Below the pieces are notes generated by a model. That model ran no database searches, was not told the origin of the DNA, and saw only the letters and a program-made list of their open reading frames with translations. From NCBI GenBank assembly GCA_001953115.1, contig LSSL01000101.1, positions 1 through 34,364 on the forward strand: 34,364 nucleotides of DNA, read 5' to 3'. Positions 1 to 10,389 of the stretch are shown in pieces (the first letter of the stretch is position 1; every line of letters begins with the position of its first letter). Both the position numbers and the translations under genes were made by a program. This DNA comes from Smittium mucronatum. Lineage: Eukaryota > Kickxellomycota > Harpellomycetes > Harpellales > Legeriomycetaceae.

Positions 1-556
1 GTATAGAAAAGACTATTATCCTAACTACAATAAGCTCCTCTGCCGGACTACCGGCTGCGTACCTACGGGAAAAGGGTTCAATCTACCAACCGAAAGACCC
101 CCCCTGGCATTGCTTCAAGTAGGCTGGATGACTGAGGTTACGTGCAGTCATGAATTAAGCTCTTTGTCAATGAACTGTTGTTCATTGAACCTATTGAGCT
201 CCTAGTCAGAGCCTACTTCTAACAGGATTAATAAAATTAGGCTCCTACCCAAACGTGGGATTGATCGACATGGCTTTCCTACAAATAGCTGTTAGACGCT
301 GAGATCCGTCTGACTGTCGAACGCTGGACTTGTGCACTAGACTATGTCTCAGCTGTGCTAAACGATCGGTTCCTCCTGTTTCTAGATGGTCCTCCTCTGG
401 AATCGCTGTCCTCCGAATCGCTGTGCGCTATCTCCACTACTCCCAACCAAGAATAGTGCAACGCTGTGCGCTGTCTCCACTACTTCCAACCAAAAATAGT
501 ACAACGCTGCGTGAAATTTTAGTCTAGTGTACTTCGAAAAGTACACTATTAAGCCC
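1..556. repeat. Dispersed repeat, copy 1 (unclassified mobile-element-like)
   Basis: This 556-nt segment recurs in the same orientation at 26801-27313, ending at the same point (..CACTATTAAGCCC). It is much richer in G+C than its surroundings. It contains two perfect hairpins: 167-175/180-188 (9-bp stem, TGTT loop) and 525-534/539-548 (10-bp stem, CGAA loop). It also has a 43-bp internal tandem duplication (419-461 and 462-504) that is single in the other copy and accounts exactly for the length difference. The window begins at the repeat's first shared base, so this copy may be cut by the window edge. No TG..CA LTR ends, clear terminal inverted repeats or long ORF are visible, so the class is undecided (solo LTR, SINE-like or non-autonomous element). 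Confidence 0.85.
419..504. repeat. 43-bp tandem duplication inside repeat copy 1
   Basis: Two adjacent 43-nt units (419-461, 462-504) both begin CGCTGTGCGCT and differ at only a few positions. The copy at 26801-27313 has a single unit, so the duplication is specific to this copy or was lost in the other. Confidence 0.9.
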
Positions 557-626
557 CTGCTAAGAAGACAGCTGTGCAAAAAAAATCAACTACAAAAAAA
601 TCTAGGACTAAAAATCCCCAGTCAGT

Positions 627-660
627 CTACCGACTGCGTACCTACTAGGAATTGCTTCAA
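627..660. repeat. Fragment of the dispersed repeat's left end
   Basis: Bases 627-645 (CTACCGACTGCGTACCTAC) nearly match 46-64 near the start of repeat copy 1. Bases 650-660 (ATTGCTTCAA) match the motif that lies further along in the full copies, so the intervening bases are deleted here. This is a third, internally deleted piece, about 70 nt beyond copy 1. Confidence 0.6.
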
Positions 661-806
661 TTATTAAAATATTGTTTAAAATATTTTTCATTATTCAACA
701 GTACAGATTCTATTACAAACTTCGAAACGATAGCTTAATTAGGTTAGGAAAACAGAAAAAAATATAAATATAAAAAACAAAATTTAAAACTGCAGATTAC
801 ATAAAA

Positions 807-812
807 TTTATT
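807..812 (-). terminator. Poly(A) signal for the PFK-2/FBPase-2 gene
   Basis: The minus strand reads AATAAA about 30 nt after the stop codon at 844-846, followed by AT-rich DNA. This position suits a 3'-end processing signal. It is a motif match only. Confidence 0.45.
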
Positions 813-843
813 TTAAAATACACGAGATTGAATAGGAGTTCAT

Positions 844-3611
844 TTATAATTTGTCTAAACCGGTGAGACCTTGCTTTATAACACTAGTCTTATCGAGTTT
901 ATTCATGTTAGAGGGTTGGGTGAAAGAAAGGGCTAGTGCTGGTTTCGTCTGGATAAACTTTACATTTCTGTGGCCGCCGAGATGCAGACTCTCTATTTTC
1001 TCAATGGATAGACCAAGAACTGAATTATTTCGGGATATCTGTTTCTCAAAAGAGCAAGGGCTGCTGTTTTTATCACTGCCAGTTGATTCAAGTTCAGCAG
1101 AACCAGTTGGAGATTTACGAATTATGGGAATAGATGATCTGGAGGTGGATCCCAGGTAGTTGTCTTGCTCGCTTTGCTGACATGGATGATCACGTTCATT
1201 TAATACAGAACCACTATTGGTATTCAAGTCTATTTGTTGATCATGTTCAGTATTGGAAGTGGATGTCTGAATAAAAGATTCATTCAAAAAAGAATCATTT
1301 GAAGGAGACAATAGGCTTGAAAGTAAACCTCTTTTATCCTTGGATGTAGTGCTAGAGGGAATTGAAGATGGAGAATCTGAACGAGATACGGAAGGAGTGG
1401 CCTGATTACTGATAACAAATCCAGGGGGGTAAATTTCCTTTGATCCGGGATGTCCATTGGGTGGAATAGAAAGAATGTCATTGACATTGCATGGGGTTAT
1501 GGTTAAATCATGAATAGGGCTACTGTTGAGACCAGAATTGGGGAGTTGTGTACCTAGAGTTTTGACGTCAGAATTGATCTTAGATAATTCGGACAATGCG
1601 CTCTTTTTAGAATTGGAAGATTTTCTGTGGGAATCAATTCCAGGGAGACCATCTTGATCTTTGATAAATTGAGAAAAGGAATTCTTCTGAGATTCAACCG
1701 AATTTAAGATTGAAGGTAATCGGTCCATGGTAGAAATAAAGTTTAAAGGAGAAGATACAGGCTGAGCTTCCATGGCAAAATTATTGAGATCGTTGGATGC
1801 CTTTTTAGAAATAGCATTATCGTAAAAGAGCTTAGAGTTGTTGGCAATAGTGCTGGGGAAGCTTATCATTGCAGTATGCTTAACTACTCGCTGGTTTTTA
1901 TTGAGGAGAGTGTATTTTCTAGAAATACGATTTAAGGAAATATCCTCTTTAGGCACATCGGCATCAGCGCTAGAAGTGGCATGATCATTGGTAGATGGTT
2001 TTAGAGTATTTTGAGAATCAGCTGGAGTAGATGCCAATGGAGTAATCGAATCAGTAGATGCAGCAGGGTTATTGGGAATTGAAATCTTAGAATCAGAAAT
2101 TTCAGACTTGGGAGAGGGTTTAGGCTTTGTTATGTGAGTGTCTACAGCTTTAATATCCAATGAATACATTTGAGCTTCACAGCCATAGGCAGTCCAGGTG
2201 AGTTTCATAACTGTGTGTAAGGGAATTTTAATGTAAGGAAGTTCAGAAGGGGAAACTTCTAGGAAATAAGCATATATGCAACGAAGAACAGCTTGGTGAG
2301 AAACAATCATTATGTTCTGTTGTCTTTCAAGCTCCATAATGATGGGTTCAAGACGTAACACGACATCCCTATAAGATTCACCACCTCTATATCTGAATTC
2401 AAATTTATTCTCTTTTCTGGTGGCGTATTCTTCAGGGTACCTTTCTTTGACATCATTATAAGAAAGACCATCACATAGACCCGCATTGATTTCATCTAAA
2501 GCTTTGAACTGGATTTTTTTGTAGCTCAATTGAGCTGCAGTCTGGATAGTTCTTTTGAGAGTAGAGGTCCAAACAGTAAGTTTTTTGTCGCCCATAATCT
2601 TAGTGATAAGGGCTGGTAAAGCATCTGCATACTTTTGGCCATTGGGACTCAAGCCAGAATCACCACCGAGTAAACCTAGTTGATTATACTGACTTTCACC
2701 GTGACGGCTAAATAAAATAGATCTGGGAGCGATGTGGATATTCATAAGGAAAAAAACGATTCTAGATTGCATGTAATCCTTAACACGATTAATAACCATT
2801 TGGGCACCGACATTAATTTTACGAACGTAAGTTAGTTGGGTCTCATCGTAATCTTTTAACTCGGGAGCAACTTTAGAAGGATCGGGAGGGATCCCGACTT
2901 GCTGGTAGACATCGTTGTAATGAGAAATTCTGAGCTTGAAATCGTCAATGACTTGTGTGAAATCGGTGACACCGGCGTAATCCGGAGAACATCTCTTAAC
3001 CTCGAGGATATTATTCATGATAAGATCCTCATCATCGCACCAACTTTCAGCGAATAGAACATCAATGGAATTCTGGGAACACCGTTCATAGACGAGTTTA
3101 CGTCTTTTAAGGGTAGAATTTGTAGCATCATAAATAGCCACGCCGGAATGAGAAGAACCAAACCAACGAATTAGATCGTCGAGGGCTTCAGAAGCGCATT
3201 GAGCACGTATATTTTCAAAGATGGGGTTATTAGCATCAAAGAATTCATGTCCGGAGTAGGAGCCAACATTTTTCCTACGGTACTCTCCGACATTAAAGAC
3301 CTTGCAGCTGACACCAAGCCATTCTAGATACCTATGAACTATGTCAAAAAAGAAAATTAAGTCAGGCGGAAATATCGAAAATGATATGGTATCTTATAGT
3401 AATAGTTGAGTACCCTTTCTTCCAATGTACGTTTTCCCTCTAGCGGGAAGACCTACGAGCTGGGAAGAAATTGGAATATTAAATATTAGAAAGAGGTAAT
3501 AAACCGAGCACAATAAGGAATCAGGCAAAATTCAGGAAAGAGTTATCAGGAAGAAAACAAAAAACAGAAACATACCACGACTGCTATCCTGGTACTATTG
3601 ACGACTTTCAT
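844..3611 (-). CDS. PFKFB: Bifunctional 6-phosphofructo-2-kinase / fructose-2,6-bisphosphatase (3 exons)
   Basis: This enzyme makes and degrades fructose-2,6-bisphosphate, the cytosolic activator of phosphofructokinase-1. I rebuilt three exons, 3611-3576, 3459-3414 and 3338-844, with introns of 116 and 75 nt (GTATGT..CCCAG and GTACTC..CATAG; the second has a CTGAC branch-like motif). The protein is 858 aa. Its kinase domain starts at once: Walker A GLPARGKT at residues 15-22, then NVGEYRR and YDATNST (97-103). The histidine-phosphatase domain follows, with RHGE (His240), the proton-donor Glu310 in LDEINAG and His375 in SHQA. The spacing agrees with animal PFKFBs, so both activities look intact, unlike yeast Pfk26, whose phosphatase is dead. 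After about residue 430 comes a roughly 425-aa Ser/Asn-rich, probably disordered tail with basic-x-x-Ser sites such as SRNNS, plausible for kinase control. The ATG at 3611 is chosen because an in-frame TAA lies three codons upstream; a further 5' exon is not excluded. Confidence 0.95.
3339..3413 (-). other. Intron 2 of the PFK-2/FBPase-2 gene
   Basis: This 75-nt intron splits a Val codon (G|TT) and joins ..TYIGRK to VHRYLEW.., restoring the conserved family sequence after the Walker A loop. It has a GTACTC donor, a CTGAC branch-like motif about 20 nt before the acceptor, a T-rich tract and an ACATAG acceptor. Confidence 0.9.
3460..3575 (-). other. Intron 1 of the PFK-2/FBPase-2 gene
   Basis: This 116-nt phase-0 intron has a GTATGT donor, pyrimidine-rich interior, CTAAT branch-like motif and TTCTTCCCAG acceptor. 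Removing it joins ..TRIAVV to LVGLPARGK.., which is the expected beta strand leading into the P-loop. Confidence 0.88.
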
Positions 3612-3612
3612 T

Positions 3613-3717
3613 ATGACTTATAAAGGAACCCGTGGATATTTTGATGTAGGAGCTAAAATATATGCAGCAATGCCTATTGTTAATCAAATTATAGATGTGG
3701 AAAGAAAGTTACAATAG
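3613..3717 (+). CDS. Small ORF divergent from the PFK-2/FBPase-2 start (34 aa, doubtful)
   Basis: An ATG-started ORF encodes 34 aa beginning MTYKGTRGYFDVGAKIYAAM and stopping at TAG. Its ATG is one base from the ATG of the minus-strand gene (CATTATG). I recognise no family, and an ORF of this length is common by chance. It could be a first exon, an upstream ORF on an antisense transcript, or noise. It is listed because it occupies the presumed 5' region of the neighbouring gene. Confidence 0.15.
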   Translation: MTYKGTRGYFDVGAKIYAAMPIVNQIIDVERKLQ

Positions 3718-3844
3718 TGAAAAGTATGAGATATTGTACTATTGTATAATTATAACTGGAATTGAAAATAGGGCTACCTTACACATTTATATATGTAAAT
3801 GAAAAGATTAGTAAAAGTAGTGGAAGGGAAGTCGAGGTCGTTAA

Positions 3845-4107
3845 ATGTGGTATTCATTTATTGATTGGGTAACTTACACTACAACAATCGTTTCAGATAA
3901 ATATTTCTATTTGGCTTGGGGCTTAGGAGCTTTGTTATTATCATATGAAATCCTTCTAACATTCCACCCAAAAAAATATTGAACGAGAATATCAAGAACA
4001 ATTGGTTGCAAATACATAATAATCACGTCATAGGTTGTTGGGGGTCAGTTTGGAATATTGCATTTGTAATAGCTGGCCATAGAACATCAGATGAAAATGA
4101 ATATTAA
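3845..4107 (+). pseudogene. Possible small membrane-protein gene split by a -1 frameshift
   Basis: An ATG at 3845 opens 45 codons (stop TGA 3980-3982) with a hydrophobic segment around residues 20-38 (YFYLAWGLGALLLSYEILL). Just before the stop, in frame, is the heptamer A-AAA-AAA (3970-3976). The -1 frame entered there stays open for 43 more codons to TAA at 4105-4107 and includes a second hydrophobic stretch (CWGSVWNIAFVIAG). Read through, this would be an 87-aa protein with two membrane segments. I recognise no family. The explanations are a one-base loss in a homopolymer (real or a sequencing error), genuine -1 frameshifting, or chance. An upstream exon cannot be excluded, since an in-frame TAA immediately precedes the ATG. 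Confidence 0.25.
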
Positions 4108-6327
4108 CCAGTGGAAGCTCTAATAAACAAAGGAAAAAAGAAGTGACTCTGTGCATGGACCCTATAAAACATATTTGATAGCTTTTTTTTGGTTAGGGCA
4201 AATGAAAAATGGCCCCCTAGAAAATCAAATAGCAATATAAATATTCTAATTCGTAATAGTGACTTTTTTCTGAGAAAATTACAGCACTTGTCCTTTGAAA
4301 ACAAATACTGTACTTCCCGAGTTGGAGCTTTAATAATAAGTGTATTTTTGTCGTACGTTTGTGTCCATTGGATGAAATCATATCCGAAAATTCCACAGGA
4401 TAGAAAAAAAAGATGATGAGTCTGTGTGTTTAATAGAGCTTTTTCGCAGGTATTTGGCTGTATACGCTTTGTGTGCCTAGTTGATCCATGAATGAGTATT
4501 TAATCTTTCCTTTTTAAGGATTTTTCTTGATTAATAATTGCTCAATATAGATCATGTGAAAATTAATGTTGGCCTTTTTAGAGCCTGGTATAAAAATGCA
4601 GAACATTTATTATCCAGTTTACACAAGCATATTTCTAATAAAAGGTTAGATGTTTCTCATTGGCTATGTCTCTAGTTGGTACATATGGCTATTCTTATAC
4701 AAATTGCGGTAAAAAATTATTTTGGCATTTGTTGGTGTTGATTATTAACCCTCTGCGCCTCGGAGCATAACTATTTCGTTGTTAAAATTTCAAACCACAA
4801 AGCTGCACAGGTTAATCAGACTCTAAACTCAAAAATAATGTGAAAAATAATCGAATTTGTAACAATTATCCTTGAAAGAAAATACCCTACTCGCCTTGAA
4901 TAAAGATTAGATACTGTGTTAATCAACCTCAGCATTTTTTCAGTTAAAAAAGCCTTTTTTCAGGATTTCTGGGCTAAAGACATAGCAGAGATATCTCAAA
5001 AATTAATTTTTACACTTATTTTTATACATAAATTTTGAGATCAAATAATATTAATTTAAGAATAGTAGATTTATCCGCCGATCCCAGGCTGTTAAGCAAG
5101 TAACATTGTTAAGATTTTCTGGGTAATAGGATTGTCAGCCAAGAATTCGTTAAATTTTTTCGGTGCAATTAAAAAAGTTGTGGTTACATCCTGCTTCTCA
5201 AGTGAATGGGGATCATACAAGGATCTTACTTTTAACTCCTATATGGCCAGATGTGCAAAAATAGTATCTAATTTACAGCCAATAAAAATATTTTATCTTG
5301 GAAAAAACATGCATAGTTGGTATAGTTTTTTATACCATCAGGTATTAAATGGTTTATTCGGCAAACAGGACTTTAATAAGTTTTTGGGCACAAAAATTTT
5401 TAGCTCTTTATAAGAAAACGCATTACTTCTGCTTCTATTCTTGAAAACCACCACTTTCCATTCGAAGACACCATAAATCAGTCTTATGTTGTGCGAGGGT
5501 TAGAGAATAGATTCGCTTAACCCTTACCGGGTCTAAATCTGTGTCTCACCTCCATATGTGTTCAATAACTATTACAATTGGCTTAAAATTTTGATTTATC
5601 CAATAGGACACAAATTTTATTAATCCTATGATAACATTGAACATAAAATGAACGATATTTTAGTACTATCGACCCATAAAGGGTTATAGGACCAAAAATT
5701 GAGTTCCATTTTTATAACTTTAGCCTTATAAGAGCTAACCAAGAATAGATAAAAAATCAAACTTGAATACCAAATGATATTTTTCTATGCAATGCAAATG
5801 AGATATGCCAAATCGAAGCCAAAATAGGGGCCAATATTATATGAGTCTTAGATTTGGATAAATAGCTCATTGGGCCTTAAATGGTCGTGACTAGATTAAA
5901 ACAGAACCAAGATTTTATCTAGTCTCATGTCCTGCTATAGCTATGTGTATATTTACAGTAAAATAGCAATATTAATCAAGTGGAGATTGGTCAGATACAA
6001 AAAAATATTTTTCACATACATTTTTGTCTCCTTGGAGCTATAATGAATTTGAAGTGAAAAGTAATTATTCGGTGCGTATTTTATCCCTTTAGCCCCCAAA
6101 AGGCTCCTAAATACTCAAGCTAATACAGTTTAATGCCTTCAGGGATGGATGGATAAAAATGGATTCATTTTTCACTTAATAAAGCAATTTATAAAATAAT
6201 ATCTATAATTGGCCTGATTTTTTCTAAAATCCAATATAAAACGTCGAATTATTCAGATAGGAGCTTAATTCATTTATAGATTAGGAAAGGGTTAGAAGGA
6301 GTCACTTGTTAATTGAAATAAATGATT

Positions 6328-6429
6328 AATAAACGTTATCTTACAATAAAATTCCGTGATACAAAAAAAAAACTGACTAATAAACGTTATCTTACAATGA
6401 AATTCCGTGTTACAAAAAAAAAACTGACT
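6328..6429. repeat. 51-bp tandem duplication
   Basis: Units 6328-6378 and 6379-6429 both read AATAAACGTTATCTTACAAT.. and end in an A9 run plus CTGACT. They differ at two bases. A partial third unit start follows at 6430. Confidence 0.92.
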
Positions 6430-7266
6430 AATAAAAAAAAATTTATCAGTGAAAATACTCAAATCCCTGGATAAGAACTAAAAAATGATAGCAAGTTCAG
6501 TTTACAGAGTGCTAATCATTTCAGAGTTAGAATTACAAAACTGGATCCCAATCCTTGGTCATAAAAGCTCTTTAATAAACATTCATTTTTTATTTGTTAA
6601 AAAAAAGTTTGACAAATTACTAATGATTAGTAATGATTGTTCATTTCTTTCAGGGCCGGAGACATAAAAATGGTCCTCAATTTTCAGTCTAAGCAAGCAA
6701 TTTTGCTGTTAATTAGTTTTTAATTTTGAGCTAATTTATAATATTATAGAATAGAAAATGAAAGGTTTCACGGATAGAAGCTCAATATTTCCTTGGACCC
6801 GGAAAGAGTTAAATCGAATGTCATATTTGCTAAAGATCGAGCGCTATTTTTTTCCCTCTGAGCTTGATATGGCTAAAGGAAAGCAGTTTGGGAAACTAAA
6901 TTTATTCGAGATCAAATGGGGTGATGTTTTATTAAGACATTTATTCATAGAATATATTATTGCCATAAAATTAAATAGAAACTTTTTTGGCTCAAGATCA
7001 ATTGTTTAAATCAACTAAACCACATTTTTCGGTATCAAAGAGCCTTATTTTTTCAAATATTCGGATTATTGAGTGTTATTTCTAAAAGGGGGATTTTATC
7101 AGTGCTTGGGAAAATCAAATATAAGCTAATTGTGTCTAAGGTACACATGTGTAAGCTATAAAATTTGTTGCCGTAACACCTAGGCTCTTTAATGATTGAA
7201 GAAGATCTCATCTTGTTAGAGAATTTCGGTCAATAACAAAAATAACGAATATCGTCATCCGAGTAT

Positions 7267-7323
7267 CGTGACTTATTTATGTAAATACTAGTGTTTAATA
7301 GCTCAATAAATAGTTAAGTCACG
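7267..7323. repeat. Short inverted repeat (CGTGACTTA ... TAAGTCACG)
   Basis: Perfect 9-bp arms at 7267-7275 and 7315-7323 are separated by 39 nt. The arms carry TGACTTA/TAAGTCA, resembling bZIP half-sites. It could be a regulatory pair, a hairpin or chance. Confidence 0.4.
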
Positions 7324-8704
7324 TCATTCAGAGAAAAGCTAGGTGTGAAATCTGTGTACCTTTCCGTGTTAATTCTAAGAAATTCTGATATCTCCTGTGC
7401 TACTTATTTCCAAGTTTTTATTATTAAAAAAAAGCATACATTCATCCAATGTAATTTTCACCCTTTTTTTTCAAAATATGGGCTGATATTGTATTAGAGA
7501 TGTTATCTTCCCTTCACCAATTACTGTCCTAGTATCAAATTTTGTGTTCTATCAATTTCATATTAGACTTGTTATTGGGGAATTAAACTCCAATGAAATG
7601 GTACTAGAAGCTTTGAGTTAAGACCTATTCAACTTAAATTTACTAAAATATGACTAAAAATATTGCTGAATTTTGTTTACAATAATGTGATAATAAATTC
7701 CTGCATAGTTAAATAGCTAAATAAAAATATACATCTGAATCAATTTTGGTTAAATTAACTTTGGCATTTTTTGTTTTGTTGTATTAAACTATCGCAATTA
7801 GCTCAGACAGGCATTTATACTCTTTTAACCAAGTTTAGTTTGGATAAATGAACGTACCCGACCTTAATGGATTTAGAATAACTATTTCTAAAAGTGTGTT
7901 CCGTTTCTAATAAAACAGTGACTAAAACTCCCCTTAGTAATTTTGGGAACCACTAACTTGTAATAGTAACAAATTCACTGGAAATAACTCATTTTTCTGT
8001 CTGGTTAGTCAGGTGTACCTTTATACCTATTCAATATTCCGAAACCCCCCCCCTTCATCCTAAACAATGTCTCACTATATCAATATCTCTACAAAGTGTA
8101 CATCTTGATCAGTTTTTATACAATGGAATTTCATCAATATGATAAGATTTAGGGGTAAGTTTATTTCCGCCACTTTGTAAATCATTTAAACTAATAATAC
8201 ATTGACAATATTTTTTTCTATATGCTTGTCTTATAATCTGCCAAGCATGGAATGTTTTACACAAGAGAACGAAACTTCATGCATAGTAGTTTTGAGCCCT
8301 GTATAATACACTCCCTTTTTCATCCTGCATTTTAATTGTTTTGTTAAAGATAAAAAAAGCCTTTATGTTCTTACCACTACTAAACACCGTCAAAAATGGG
8401 TATCATAGCGGAAATTACTGTTTTTATAGGCTATTAATATTTATTCTAAAATGATAATGCACTTGGCTGCTATTTTCTGGAGCTTTGTTTAATTGTAGTT
8501 TGAACAATCAGCAAATGCTTTGTTAAAATAAAAAATATTTATATTTTTAGGTTTCTTAAAACGTTAAAAATATATACCACTTTTAAGGGATATGTTTTGG
8601 TTTCTTTAATGATATATATATCTAAAAAAATAGAGTTTTTTGCCATATTTATTCCGATATAAGTTTCAGAATTTAACAATAAAAGCGCATCTATATTCCC
8701 CTTT

Positions 8705-8710
8705 TATAAA
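8705..8710 (+). promoter_or_regulatory. TATA-like box upstream of the GAS1-like gene
   Basis: TATAAA lies 98 nt before the ATG at 8809. The region between is purine-rich and includes a (GA)n run at about 8791-8803 directly before the start codon, typical of an unstructured leader. It is a motif match only. Confidence 0.4.
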
Positions 8711-8808
8711 ATCGTGAATACGAGAGAGCTTAAACAGAGAGTGTTCAATAACTTTCAAAAAGAAAAATAATAATACAGATATTTTGATAAGAGAGAGAGA
8801 AAAATAAA

Positions 8809-10389
8809 ATGAAGTGGAGATTCCGACTTTTATTCTCCTTAATAGTTGCTCTTCAACTCTCGTTTAATACGGCTGCAATTGATCCCTTGGTCATAAAGGG
8901 ATCTAAATTCTTTAATTCTAAAACAAAAAAACAGTTTTTCTTTAAAGGTGTTGACTACCAACCACGATCCCACGATTCACGAACTAATCTAGATCCTCTC
9001 TCAGAAGTAGATGCCTGTTTGAGGGATGCAAAAATATTGAAAGAGTTAAATGTTAATTCTATCAGAGTTTATGAAACCGACTACAACTTGAACCACGATA
9101 AATGTATGGCCGCACTTGAAGAGGCTGGAATTTATGTAATTCTAGATATTGCCACTCCTCTGTACTCAATTAACAGGAATACGCCCTTTTGGGATGTATC
9201 GCTATATGATAACTTTAAGAAAAAAGTTGATGCCTTTGCAAAGTATCCAAACGTTGTCGCATTTTTGATAGGGAATGAAATCACAAACGATCGCTTGACT
9301 ACCCCTGCCTCTGCGTTCGTCAAGGCTTCACTCAGAGATATAAAAACATACATCAAGGCAAACAATTATAATGTGTATGTAGGATATGCTGACAATGACG
9401 ACGAGGAGATTAGAGTCTCGCTCATAAACTATTTCAACTGTGGTGACGATCCAATGTCTAGGGCTGATTTTTATGGAATCAACACATACCGATGGTGTGG
9501 CCCAAAAACTACATATGAATCCTCTGGTTATGCTGAAATGTCTGAGCCACTCAAAGGTTACTCTATCCCAGTCATGATCACCGAGTATGGCTGTAACACA
9601 GTGAGACCACGTAATTTCAATGAAGTATCCGCCGTCTATGGTGAAAATATGATTGGTATTTATTCTGGTGGTTTCGTTTATGAATACTCCCAGGAAGAAA
9701 ACGACTATGGGATCGTTAAAATCACAAACGGGAAAGCCGAAAAATTACCTGATTTTTACGAACTCAAAAAAATGTACACCATTGAGCCTTCATCACAAAC
9801 CACTTTCGACTCTTATAACCCATCCTTAAAGGTATCTGAATGCCCCCAAATCACAGAATTTTGGAAAGTAAAATCTAAAATATTGCCTCCCACCCCATCC
9901 ATTGAATACTGCAACTGTATGGCTGACACCTTCAAATGTTCAACCTCACAACCATCTCAAAATGGTAAATCTTTATCTAATTCAGAAAAGAGTCTTGGAA
10001 AAGTTGTAGACTATATTTGTGGAACAGTTCCCTGTAACGATACATCAACTGACACCTTAAGAGGCATTTATGGTCCGATGAGTTTCTGTAGCCCTTTGCA
10101 AAAAGCAAACTACATTATAAATAAAAAGTTTTTGGCGGAGAATGAAGGAAGTAGCGCCTGTTCTTACAATACTATTAATACCTCTATAAACAAAGATCCA
10201 AAAGTAAAAGAACTATCCATTTGCAATAAATTTTCAAAACAGATTGATCTTAAGCCCTCGCTTGAATCAACTCCCCCCAAGAATGACCCTCCAAAGAAAA
10301 AATCAAACTCCCACTCTACCAAGCCTGGAACAACTCTCCAACTTGCTTTAATTTGCTTTGTCCTAATGTTTATAAAATATGTTTTTTGA
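8809..10389 (+). CDS. GAS1: GAS1-like 1,3-beta-glucanosyltransferase (GH72 + CBM43), GPI-anchored
   Basis: This cell-surface enzyme cleaves internal beta-1,3-glucan and transfers the new end to another chain, elongating and cross-linking wall glucan. The gene is a single 526-aa exon. Residues 1-23 form a signal peptide ending in AA. The GH72 domain spans about 24-330, with the acid/base Glu157 in IGNE and the nucleophile Glu259 in ITEYG; their spacing is almost that of yeast Gas1 (Glu161/Glu262). A Cys-rich X8/CBM43 module follows at about 368-472 (eight Cys: 368, 370, 377, 404, 409, 427, 451, 472), placing it in the GH72+ subgroup. A Pro/Ser/Lys linker leads to a hydrophobic C-terminal tail (about 508-526), a typical GPI-attachment signal with the omega site probably near residues 499-507. 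The Ser-rich region of yeast Gas1 is mostly missing. It converges on the Atg29-like gene 347 nt away. Confidence 0.97.
   Translation: MKWRFRLLFSLIVALQLSFNTAAIDPLVIKGSKFFNSKTKKQFFFKGVDYQPRSHDSRTNLDPLSEVDACLRDAKILKELNVNSIRVYETDYNLNHDKCMAALEEAGIYVILDIATPLYSINRNTPFWDVSLYDNFKKKVDAFAKYPNVVAFLIGNEITNDRLTTPASAFVKASLRDIKTYIKANNYNVYVGYADNDDEEIRVSLINYFNCGDDPMSRADFYGINTYRWCGPKTTYESSGYAEMSEPLKGYSIPVMITEYGCNTVRPRNFNEVSAVYGENMIGIYSGGFVYEYSQEENDYGIVKITNGKAEKLPDFYELKKMYTIEPSSQTTFDSYNPSLKVSECPQITEFWKVKSKILPPTPSIEYCNCMADTFKCSTSQPSQNGKSLSNSEKSLGKVVDYICGTVPCNDTSTDTLRGIYGPMSFCSPLQKANYIINKKFLAENEGSSACSYNTINTSINKDPKVKELSICNKFSKQIDLKPSLESTPPKNDPPKKKSNSHSTKPGTTLQLALICFVLMFIKYVF

Larger units (their letters stand above)
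3612..8808. other. Long intergenic stretch, no firm gene
   Basis: This is 5.2 kb between the divergent PFK-2/FBPase-2 and GAS1-like genes, AT-rich but less so than the second half of the window. Apart from the small ORFs at 3613-4107, a 51-bp tandem duplication (6328-6429), a 9-bp inverted repeat (7267-7275/7315-7323) and a C9 run near 8045, I see no conserved coding sequence, tRNA or transposon ends. The longest other ORFs (83-93 codons near 5132 and 6758) are of chance length, and the first lacks an ATG start. It may be decayed mobile DNA or large promoter regions. Confidence 0.6.

Noticed and set aside
76..90. GGGTTCAATCTACC as a tRNA-type B box (SINE hypothesis)
   Set aside because: No convincing A box at the right spacing, no cloverleaf, and copy 2 does not keep the motif.
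382..579. Minus-strand ORF in the dispersed repeat, sharing LKFH.ALYY.WL with copy 2
   Set aside because: The protein likeness follows from DNA similarity of the two copies, and the frames diverge downstream, so coding is not supported.
851..1159. 102-codon plus-strand ORF
   Set aside because: Antisense shadow of the PFK-2/FBPase-2 tail.
4189..4416. 75-codon ORF (non-ATG start) with a hydrophobic segment and basic end
   Set aside because: An antisense ORF overlaps it, no homology is recognised, and no convincing splice to the small ORFs upstream was found.
5132..5413. 93-codon plus-strand ORF
   Set aside because: It starts at TTG, shows no family likeness, and one ORF of this length is expected by chance in this stretch.
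6485..7009. Two plus-strand ORFs of 60 and 83 codons
   Set aside because: Chance length, no recognisable motif, and no phase-matching exons found around them.
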